Source: an uncultured beta proteobacterium (GTDB taxonomy: Bacteria > Pseudomonadota > Gammaproteobacteria > Burkholderiales > Rhodocyclaceae). Taken from it: a stretch of 13,744 nucleotides of DNA. The notes under the pieces are model-generated. The model worked only from the letters and a program-made list of their open reading frames with translations, had not been told where the DNA came from and made no database searches. Positions 6,914 through 12,808 of the stretch are shown in pieces. Each line of letters starts with the position of its first letter. Positions within the stretch are counted from its first letter, which is position 1. The position numbers were made by a program, and so were the translations under genes. The stretch spans positions 1 through 13,744 of the forward strand of contig CAJBIL010000061.1 in assembly GCA_903953145.1 (NCBI GenBank), in the 5' to 3' direction.

Positions 6914-7549
6914 ATGATTCGTACCACGGCACTCGCGGTTCTCCTGGCCGCCTGTTTCTCAGCCTTCGCCTCCGAAGAAGCGAAAAGCGGCGTTGACCTG
7001 GCAAAAGCCAAACAAATCGCAGAAGGCGTTTGTGTCGCCTGTCACGGTGCAGACGGCAACAGCCCCGTAGCGACCAACCCGAATCTTGCAGGGCAGATTC
7101 CGGAATACCTGAACAAGCAACTCTCGAACTTCAAATCAGTCAACGGCAAACCCCCTGTTCGTGAAAACGCGATCATGGGCGGCATGGCAGCCGGCCTTTC
7201 CGATGAAGACATGAAGAGCCTCGCGGCATACTTCAGCCAGCAAAAACTGAAGCATGCTTCAGCCAAGGACGAAAAACTGGTCGCCGAAGGCCAGAAAATC
7301 TGGCGCAAGGGTGACTTTGAAAAAGGCGTTCCTGCCTGTGCCGGCTGTCACGGCGCAACGGGTGCCGGCTTGCCTGCGCAATATCCGCAGCTGTCGGGCC
7401 AGTACGCCGAATACACGGAAGACCAACTGAAGAAATTCCGCAGTGGCGAACGTGCCAACGATCCGGAAAAGATGATGCGCACCATTGCCGCCAAGCTTTC
7501 TGATCAGCAAATGAAAGCGGTTGCCGAATATGCAGCTGGCTTGAGATAA
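6914..7549 (+). CDS. Dihaem cytochrome c4, periplasmic
   Basis: A 211-residue exported cytochrome with a Sec signal peptide (about 1-20; hydrophobic core then AFAS) and two class I cytochrome c domains. Haem-attachment motifs are CVACH (40-44) and CAGCH (142-146), each followed by a Gly-rich segment. Likely axial methionines lie in IMGGMAAGLSDEDM (about 87-100) and MMRTIAAKLSDQQM (about 187-200); the two domains show the same ending, as expected from the internal duplication of cytochrome c4. From family knowledge, c4 passes electrons from the bc1 complex to terminal oxidases. The start is set by AGGAG at 6902-6906. The gene diverges from engB and ends just before a strong terminator, so it is probably monocistronic. 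TATAGAAT near 6854-6861 could be a -10, but no good -35 is seen. Confidence 0.93.
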   Translation: MIRTTALAVLLAACFSAFASEEAKSGVDLAKAKQIAEGVCVACHGADGNSPVATNPNLAGQIPEYLNKQLSNFKSVNGKPPVRENAIMGGMAAGLSDEDMKSLAAYFSQQKLKHASAKDEKLVAEGQKIWRKGDFEKGVPACAGCHGATGAGLPAQYPQLSGQYAEYTEDQLKKFRSGERANDPEKMMRTIAAKLSDQQMKAVAEYAAGLR

Positions 7550-7573
7550 GCAAGGTCGTTGATTCATAAAAAA

Positions 7574-7598
7574 GGGTGGCTATCAGCCACCCTTTTTT
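7574..7598 (+). terminator. Intrinsic terminator after cytochrome c4
   Basis: GGGTGGCT (7574-7581) and AGCCACCC (7585-7592) form an 8-bp stem with a 3-base loop, followed by six T (7593-7598) and preceded by six A (7568-7573). It is symmetrical enough to act in both directions, but only the cytochrome c4 gene runs into it. Confidence 0.93.
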
Positions 7599-7618
7599 AC
7601 TTTCTGCTGTTACGCCTC

Positions 7619-7647
7619 TTGGCAAGCGTGTAATCACCCTCTAGTAT
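7619..7647 (+). promoter_or_regulatory. Predicted sigma-70 promoter for the CBS-domain gene
   Basis: TTGGCA (7619-7624) and TAGTAT (7642-7647) with an exact 17-base spacer. Transcription would start near 7654, giving a leader of about 29 bases. That excludes the upstream in-frame start at 7653 and agrees with the ATG at 7683. Confidence 0.65.
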
Positions 7648-7670
7648 GAGCATTGCCTTACCGACCAACC

Positions 7671-7675
7671 AAGGA
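7671..7675 (+). promoter_or_regulatory. Ribosome-binding site of the CBS-domain gene
   Basis: AAGGA seven bases before the ATG at 7683. Together with the promoter just upstream, it fixes the start of the CBS-domain protein. Confidence 0.7.
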
Positions 7676-7682
7676 ACGCTCC

Positions 7683-8114
7683 ATGAAAACGCTCAGGCAA
7701 CTCCTCTCCAGCAAGCGCCAGCCGCTCGCCGTAGTCTCCCCCAACGACGCCGTCCTGCATGCCCTCAAAGTGATGGCAGACCACGACGTGGGCGCCCTTC
7801 TTGTGCTTGATGGCGAACGACTGGTCGGCATTTTTTCCGAACGCGATTATGCCCGCAAGATCGCGCTGCATGGCAAGGCGTCGAAAGACACCCAAGTCAG
7901 TGAAATCATGAGCGATAAGGTGCTTTACGTGTCTCTCGACCGCACAGTCAGCGAATGTATGGCGATCATGTCGGAAAAACACTTCCGCCATCTGCCGGTG
8001 CTGGACGACGATCAGCAAGTGGTTGGGATCGTTTCCATCGGCGACCTAGTCAAAGAAACGATCTGCGAACAGGAATTCATCATTCGCCAGCTTGAGCAAT
8101 ATATCGCTGGCTGA
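7683..8114 (+). CDS. Two-CBS-domain (Bateman module) protein
   Basis: A 143-residue soluble protein made almost entirely of a CBS pair. CBS1 is about residues 12-66, with GALLVLDGERLVGIFSERDYARK. CBS2 is about 75-130, with RHLPVLDDDQQVVGIVSIGDLVKE. CBS pairs generally bind adenosyl nucleotides (AMP, ATP, SAM, NAD) and act as energy or ligand sensors. No catalytic domain is attached here, so the partner and ligand are unknown. The C terminus (EQEFIIRQLEQYIAG) looks helical and could mediate pairing. The gene has its own promoter, ribosome-binding site and terminator, so it appears monocistronic. It converges on bioC, and its terminator lies inside the bioC coding end. Confidence 0.9.
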   Translation: MKTLRQLLSSKRQPLAVVSPNDAVLHALKVMADHDVGALLVLDGERLVGIFSERDYARKIALHGKASKDTQVSEIMSDKVLYVSLDRTVSECMAIMSEKHFRHLPVLDDDQQVVGIVSIGDLVKETICEQEFIIRQLEQYIAG

Positions 8115-8143
8115 GTCCTGTTTTACCGAGTGCCAAGCGTAAT

Positions 8144-9028
8144 TTAGCGTGCGCGCTTGAGATCAAGACGGACGATTGATCGTCCGTCTTGTGTTTTTTT
8201 CGGCTGTGTTTTCCAGGCGTGGCCATAGATCACTTCAAAAGTAGCCGGCAGGCGCCCGTCCTGCGCCAGTTTTTCGTAGGCTGAACGCATGCGCTGCCAG
8301 GCATGCCGACCCATCAAGCCATGATGTCGTGCCTGCATGGCACACGCCGCGCCGCCCTGCCGTAAATCGCGGAAAAAATCGTCCAGACTGCAATAAGTCA
8401 TGGTCAGCACCTCCATATCCATCACCGGATCGGCAAACCCGCACTCGATCAGCATGTCCCCAAAATCATGCATGTCTCCAAAACGCTGGGTGTGGACATG
8501 GTCATCTTCGAAACTATTACGCAATTCGCGCAAGGTATCAGGGCCAAAAGTGGAAAACATGAGCAGGCCATCTACTGCGAGTACGCGATGCATTTCACGG
8601 AATGCGGGCAAAGGATCATCCAGCCAATGCAGCATCAGGTTCGACCAGAGCATGCTCATCGAAGCCGACTTGAATGGCAAAATTGCCGCATCAGCAGCAA
8701 TCAACGGTGTTTTGTTGCTGCGCAAAAATGGCAGCATCCAACGCAACCGCGAACGCTGACCACGACCTGCCTGCAACATGGCTTCACTGAGATCGGCACC
8801 GATCAACTGCGCTTGGGGATAGCGTTCGTGCAACGCAGTGAGGCTGGCGCCTGTGCCACAACCCAGATCCAGCAAGCGCTGCGGCTCAACACGGACATAA
8901 TCGAGCCGCTCAAGCATCCGACTGCCCACTTCTCGCTGCAATACGGCGGCACTATCGTAGCTGGCAGCAGCGCGTGCAAAGTTGCGCTGCACCTGACGAC
9001 GGTCGACGAATTGCGCGGGTGAGCTCAT
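8144..9028 (-). CDS. bioC: Malonyl-ACP O-methyltransferase BioC (biotin synthesis)
   Basis: A 294-residue SAM-dependent methyltransferase. BioC methylates malonyl-ACP so that it can enter fatty acid synthesis and become pimeloyl-ACP, the biotin precursor. Motif I LLDLGCGTGASL (52-63) binds SAM; GADLSEAML follows. SNLMLHWLDDP (about 129-139) and the FGDMHDFGDMLIECGF region (about 183-198) are typical of BioC rather than of generic methyltransferases. VQRNFARAAASYDSAAVLQREV near the N terminus is also typical. Downstream of bioB on the same strand with a 70-base gap, which fits a biotin operon. The ribosome-binding site is weak. The last 16 or so codons overlap the + strand terminator of the convergent CBS gene. 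Bases 8164-8191 encode about residues 279-288. Confidence 0.92.
   Translation of the reverse strand: MSSPAQFVDRRQVQRNFARAAASYDSAAVLQREVGSRMLERLDYVRVEPQRLLDLGCGTGASLTALHERYPQAQLIGADLSEAMLQAGRGQRSRLRWMLPFLRSNKTPLIAADAAILPFKSASMSMLWSNLMLHWLDDPLPAFREMHRVLAVDGLLMFSTFGPDTLRELRNSFEDDHVHTQRFGDMHDFGDMLIECGFADPVMDMEVLTMTYCSLDDFFRDLRQGGAACAMQARHHGLMGRHAWQRMRSAYEKLAQDGRLPATFEVIYGHAWKTQPKKTQDGRSIVRLDLKRAR
8164..8200 (+). terminator. Intrinsic terminator of the CBS gene, inside the bioC end
   Basis: CAAGACGGACGAT (8164-8176) pairs perfectly with ATCGTCCGTCTTG (8179-8191), a 13-bp arm with a very short loop. TGTTTTTTT (8192-8200) follows on the + strand. The minus strand has no T run after the hairpin, so it serves rightward transcription from the CBS gene. 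The whole structure lies within bioC coding sequence. Confidence 0.88.
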
Positions 9029-9056
9029 TAGAAATTAGAAATGATAGGAAAAGCGC

Positions 9057-9088
9057 TTAACCACAACGAGAATGCCCGTCGTGGTTAA
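9057..9088. repeat. Inverted repeat between bioB and bioC
   Basis: TTAACCAC (9057-9064) pairs with GTGGTTAA (9081-9088). After one mismatch, ACG (9066-9068) pairs with CGT (9077-9079), leaving an 8-base loop. On the minus strand, the direction of bioB and bioC, the bases after the hairpin are GCGCTTTTCC, too weak for a clear terminator. It could be an attenuating or mRNA-stabilising hairpin, or an operator. It does not match the BirA operator as I know it. Confidence 0.5.
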
Positions 9089-9098
9089 AAATACGCGA

Positions 9099-10091
9099 TT
9101 AAATCGGGCGCAGACCAAGCTTGGCGAACAATGCCTCATCACGATCAACATCGGGATTGCCGGTCGTCAGCAAACGGTCGCCATAGAACATCGAGTTGGC
9201 GCCTGCCAGAAAGCACAGCGTCTGCATCTCGTCACTCATGGCATCACGACCGGCGGACAGGCGCACAAAGGAAGTCGGCATGGTGATACGGGCGGCAGCG
9301 ATGGTGCGGACAAATTCAAAGTTATCGACACCACCCGATGTCGCCATCGGCGTTCCCGGGATGGCCACCAGATTATTAATCGGCACCGACTCCGGAGCCG
9401 GCGTCATGTTTGCCAGCTGGACGATCAGCGCGGCACGATTGCGGCGTGACTCACCCATGCCGATAATGCCACCCGAGCAGACTTTCATGCCGGCCTTGCG
9501 TACTTCGCCGATGGTGTCGAAGCGATCCTGCTGGGTATGCGTGCTGATCACCTTCGGATAAAACTCAGCGGCCGTATCGAGGTTGTGGTTGTAGTAATCA
9601 AGGCCGGCATCGGCCAGCTTTTCGGCTTGACCATCTTTCAGCATGCCGAGCGTCACGCAGGTTTGCAGACCAAGCGCCTTGACTTCACGAATCATCTCGA
9701 GCACCGGTTCCAGATCCTTATCTTTCGGGCCGCGCCAGGCAGCGCCCATGCAGAAGCGCGACGCACCTTTGTCCTTGGCTGCTTGCGCAGCCGCCACCAC
9801 ATCGGCGACCGGCATCAGCTTTTCTCGCTCAAGCTCGGTCTTGTTGCGCGCTGACTGCGAGCAATAGCCGCAATCTTCGGAGCAACCACCGGTTTTGACA
9901 GAAATCAGCGTAGAACGCTGAATTTCGTTAGCATTGAAATGTGCGCGATGAACCTGCTGTGCGCGGTAGATCAAGTCCATCAGCGGTAATTCATAAAGCG
10001 CCTCAACTTCGGCGACGCGCCATTGGCCGGCGGGTGCGCCGGTTGATAGCGAAGTGCTGCTGAGAAGATCTGGCTGGAGGATAGCGTTCAT
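9099..10091 (-). CDS. bioB: Biotin synthase BioB (radical SAM)
   Basis: A 330-residue radical SAM enzyme that inserts sulfur into dethiobiotin, the last step of biotin synthesis. The 4Fe-4S cysteines are C70, C74 and C77 in CSEDCGYC. The sacrificial 2Fe-2S cluster ligands are seen as C114 (SRFCMGAAWR), C145 (LQTCVTLGML), C205 (KVCSGGIIGMGE) and R277 (VRLSAGR). YNHNLDT (about 167-173) and IPGTPM are further family hallmarks. Length is normal. The ATG at 10091 has AGG about nine bases upstream. Downstream on the same strand is bioC; bioF, bioH, bioA and bioD are not in the window. Diverges from comF across 60 bases. Confidence 0.97.
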   Translation of the reverse strand: MNAILQPDLLSSTSLSTGAPAGQWRVAEVEALYELPLMDLIYRAQQVHRAHFNANEIQRSTLISVKTGGCSEDCGYCSQSARNKTELEREKLMPVADVVAAAQAAKDKGASRFCMGAAWRGPKDKDLEPVLEMIREVKALGLQTCVTLGMLKDGQAEKLADAGLDYYNHNLDTAAEFYPKVISTHTQQDRFDTIGEVRKAGMKVCSGGIIGMGESRRNRAALIVQLANMTPAPESVPINNLVAIPGTPMATSGGVDNFEFVRTIAAARITMPTSFVRLSAGRDAMSDEMQTLCFLAGANSMFYGDRLLTTGNPDVDRDEALFAKLGLRPI

Positions 10092-10151
10092 GGGATAAAC
10101 CTGCGGTAACGTATTGTCCGTAATTATGAATTATTAGCGAACGGTATCGGG

Positions 10152-10859
10152 ATGTCAATTTTAACCCAAAGCGTCGAATACATTCGCCAACTGGCCGGGC
10201 AACTGCTCGAACAGGACTGTCTACTCTGTGGCGCAACGAGCGGAAGCACGCCACTTTGCGCGGCCTGCGCCGATGATCTGCCGCGCCTGCCGGCGCTGCA
10301 CTGCCCGCAATGTGCGCTACCGACACCACACGGCGAACGCTGTGGGCGCTGCCTGGCAAAACCGCCGCATTACGACGCAACATTCGCCACCTTTATCTAC
10401 GATTTCCCCCTCAATAAACTGGTCCAATCATTCAAATACGCGCACCGTCTGAGCATCGGTGCCTGGCTCGGGCAACAACTCCTGGCTTCGGCCCGCCAGT
10501 GCAATGCTGATCTGATCATGCCGCTCCCGCTGCATCCACGCCGTCTGGCTGAGCGTGGCTTCAATCAGTCGCTCGAACTTGCGCGCCCGATCAGCGCCGA
10601 AACAGGTTGGCCAATTGATTACCAGAGTTGCTCACGCATCCGGCACACCCCGGCACAAGCCGAACTACCGTGGCGCGAGCGGACAAAAAATATCCGGGGT
10701 GCTTTTCATTGCAATACCGATCTGGCCGGCAGAAATATCGCGATTGTTGACGACGTGATGACTACGGGTGCCTCCCTCAACGAATGTGCGCGCACACTCA
10801 AGCTACACGGCGCCGCACAAGTCAGCCTGCTCGTTGTTGCGCGGGCGTTGCCAAAATAA
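10152..10859 (+). CDS. comF: ComF family protein (competence, phosphoribosyltransferase fold)
   Basis: A 235-residue ComF-like protein. From family knowledge, ComF/GntX proteins contribute to import of single-stranded DNA during natural transformation, and some members have been linked to use of DNA as nutrient. Two zinc-binding CxxC pairs are seen at 23/26 with 36/39, and further CxxC motifs at 51/54 and 64/67. The C-terminal phosphoribosyltransferase domain carries the PRPP-loop motif NIAIVDDVMTTGAS (195-208). PLPLHPRRLAERGFNQSLELAR (about 124-145) is characteristic of the family. The ATG at 10152 has only a short G-rich stretch before it. The bioB/comF neighbourhood is common in beta- and gammaproteobacteria. 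Whether this organism is naturally competent cannot be decided here. Confidence 0.88.
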   Translation: MSILTQSVEYIRQLAGQLLEQDCLLCGATSGSTPLCAACADDLPRLPALHCPQCALPTPHGERCGRCLAKPPHYDATFATFIYDFPLNKLVQSFKYAHRLSIGAWLGQQLLASARQCNADLIMPLPLHPRRLAERGFNQSLELARPISAETGWPIDYQSCSRIRHTPAQAELPWRERTKNIRGAFHCNTDLAGRNIAIVDDVMTTGASLNECARTLKLHGAAQVSLLVVARALPK

Positions 10860-10907
10860 GCATCAGCACCACCTTATTCATTTTTTAATCAAAATTAAGT
10901 CACCCCA

Positions 10908-12716
10908 TTGAACAACAACCGCCAAATGCCTGCTCCACAATGGCACCTGCGTTTCAGTTTGGGCGCGCTGTGCCTGATGCTGATTGTGCCTTTTCTCAAT
11001 CCGCATCATTACAACCCGATACCCACTTTTTACCCGGAGTGGATCGCCGCAGCGCTTGGGCTACTGGCTGCCTCGCTACTGCTGCGCAGCCCCCCGCTCA
11101 CGCCACTTGAATTACCGAGCGTCGCCCTGGCACCGCTAGGCATCATCGGATTGCTGCTGATTCAACTAATCAGCGGTCAGGTTTTGTTCGTCACGCAAGC
11201 GCTGCTTTTCCTGCTTTATTTACTTTGGGCAGTGGCCTTGATCTGCCTTGGTTACGCCTTGCGTCAGCGGCTTGGTCTTGATGCGCTGATTGAGCCTTTG
11301 TCGATTGCGCTACTCACCGGCGCTTGCCTGACAGCGATCATGCAAGCGATCCAGCTGGCCTATCCGTTTTTTGGCGCTTTGATTGGCCTCAATCGCACCG
11401 GGATGGGGGGTGCAGGCAATCTCGCGCAAGCCAACCACTTCGCCAACTATCTCTGGCTCGGGTTAGCGTCAGCCATTTACCTGTGTGTGCGAGGACGCCT
11501 TGGCCAGCCACTGTTTGCGCTGCTTGCCGTCGCCCTGATTGCCAGCGCCAGCCTTACCGGCTCACGCAGCGTGCTGCTCTATGCGTTTGGCTTTGCGCTG
11601 CTGGCCGGCTGGGCAGCATGGCGCACGCAGCAAGCTTCGCTGCGCATGGCTTTCAGGCTGGCATTGTTTCTCTGTGCATCAACGTTGCTCATTCAGTTCG
11701 CGTTCTCGTTCTTTGAAATCGGTAAAGCGCTCGGCGCCACCGTGTCGGGTACACGGATATATCAGGAAGCAAGCAGCGGCGGTGTCTCGCAGCGCCTGCA
11801 ACTGTGGCGTACCGGGCTGGCCATGTTTATGGATCACCCCTGGCTGGGGGCCGGGATCGGTCAATTCCCCTGGCAGGCCTATCTGCTGGTCGGCGCCCGA
11901 CCGGATGGCACCTATCTCGGCGGGGGCGAACACGCACACAACCTGTTTATTGACCTGCTGGCCGAATTCGGCATCATCGCACCGGTCATCGTGCTCGCCG
12001 TGATGCTGCACTGGTGGCTCGCGTTCTCCCGGCAACGCTGGACAGCCGCCCACGGGTGGATTGCCTCCGTATTGCTGATTCAGGCGATCCACAGCCAGCT
12101 TGAATATCCGCTCTGGTACACCTTTTTCCTCGGGATTGCCGCGCTGGCGTTAGGCGCCGGCAGCATGGCAAGCCTGCGCCCAAAGATTTCAACACTGAGC
12201 CAGCCAATCATCGCGATGGTTTTTCTGCTGGGCAGCGTGACGCTGCTCAATTTGTTCATCGATTACCGGCGGCTGGAACACACCCTGAACTGGCAACTGC
12301 AATCCGTAGAAGATGCCCCTTCGTGGGAGAAAACGCTGCAAACCCTGAAACAACTGCACAGCGAATCGCTGTTCAGCCATTACGTTGATCTCGCCTACGC
12401 CCATCATTCGCTGCTCAATCGTGATGCGCTCAAGGACAAAATCCTGATTTCCGAACGGGCGCTGCGTTTCTCCCCGGTTGATCAGATCACCTACAAACTG
12501 GCCTACTTCCTCGCGCTTGACGGTCGTGCCAATGAGGCGCGTCTGGCACTTGAACGCGCCCTCGCCACGCACCCGAAAATGCGCCTTGAAGCGATCCGGC
12601 AACTCAAGGAATCAAGCATGACCTACGAGGAACTCAAACCGCTACTTTTGCAGTTGGAGAATATAAATCCGGCAAGCACTATACCTAACGATCATTACGA
12701 AAAACGCCACCCCTGA
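10908..12716 (+). CDS. PglL/Wzy-type O-oligosaccharyltransferase
   Basis: A 602-residue membrane protein with about a dozen hydrophobic segments followed by a soluble C-terminal domain (from about 455) with TPR-like helices. Family features: PFLNPHHYNPIPTFYPEW (28-45) as in the PglL N terminus, SLTGSR (215-220), the periplasmic-loop motif EHAHNLFIDLLAEFG (341-355) with the His needed by WaaL/PglL enzymes, and HSQLEYPLWYTFFLG (395-409), very typical of pilin-glycosylating ligases. Such enzymes move lipid-linked glycans onto Ser/Thr of periplasmic proteins, often type IV pilins; an O-antigen ligase or Wzy polymerase role is the alternative. The first in-frame start is TTG at 10908; an ATG at 10926 would remove six residues. 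Neither has a good ribosome-binding site. It lies 48 bases after comF and converges on an MshN-like gene. Confidence 0.85.
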   Translation: MNNNRQMPAPQWHLRFSLGALCLMLIVPFLNPHHYNPIPTFYPEWIAAALGLLAASLLLRSPPLTPLELPSVALAPLGIIGLLLIQLISGQVLFVTQALLFLLYLLWAVALICLGYALRQRLGLDALIEPLSIALLTGACLTAIMQAIQLAYPFFGALIGLNRTGMGGAGNLAQANHFANYLWLGLASAIYLCVRGRLGQPLFALLAVALIASASLTGSRSVLLYAFGFALLAGWAAWRTQQASLRMAFRLALFLCASTLLIQFAFSFFEIGKALGATVSGTRIYQEASSGGVSQRLQLWRTGLAMFMDHPWLGAGIGQFPWQAYLLVGARPDGTYLGGGEHAHNLFIDLLAEFGIIAPVIVLAVMLHWWLAFSRQRWTAAHGWIASVLLIQAIHSQLEYPLWYTFFLGIAALALGAGSMASLRPKISTLSQPIIAMVFLLGSVTLLNLFIDYRRLEHTLNWQLQSVEDAPSWEKTLQTLKQLHSESLFSHYVDLAYAHHSLLNRDALKDKILISERALRFSPVDQITYKLAYFLALDGRANEARLALERALATHPKMRLEAIRQLKESSMTYEELKPLLLQLENINPASTIPNDHYEKRHP

Positions 12717-12736
12717 TGATGAAATCACCTCGCTGG

Positions 12737-12801
12737 GTAGGTCGGGTTTTAACCCGACAACAGCCGCCGGGGTGAACCCCGACCTACAGAAAGCGGCGGC
12801 T
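12737..12801. repeat. REP-like palindromic element between convergent genes
   Basis: Outer arms GTAGGTCGGG (12737-12746) and CCCGACCTAC (12778-12787) are perfect reverse complements. Nested within are GTCGGGTT/AACCCGAC (12741-12758, loop TT) and CGGGGT/ACCCCG (12768-12781, loop GA). A further complement is AGCCGCC (12762-12768) with GGCGGCT (12795-12801). The region can therefore form either two neighbouring hairpins or one long stem. The TAGGTCGGG...CCCGACCTA form resembles dispersed extragenic palindromes I know from many proteobacterial genomes. Only one copy is in this window, so repetition is inferred. It may also act as the terminator or barrier between the two convergent genes; no T run follows. 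Confidence 0.65.
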
Positions 12802-12808
12802 TTGAGGT

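Noticed and set aside
7233..7637. 134-codon minus-strand reading frame opposite cytochrome c4
   Set aside because: No recognisable domain, it overlaps the terminator and a clear real gene; it is a by-product of GC-rich coding sequence.
9057..9088. bioB intrinsic terminator
   Set aside because: The stem is plausible, but no proper T run follows on the minus strand, so I call it only an inverted repeat.
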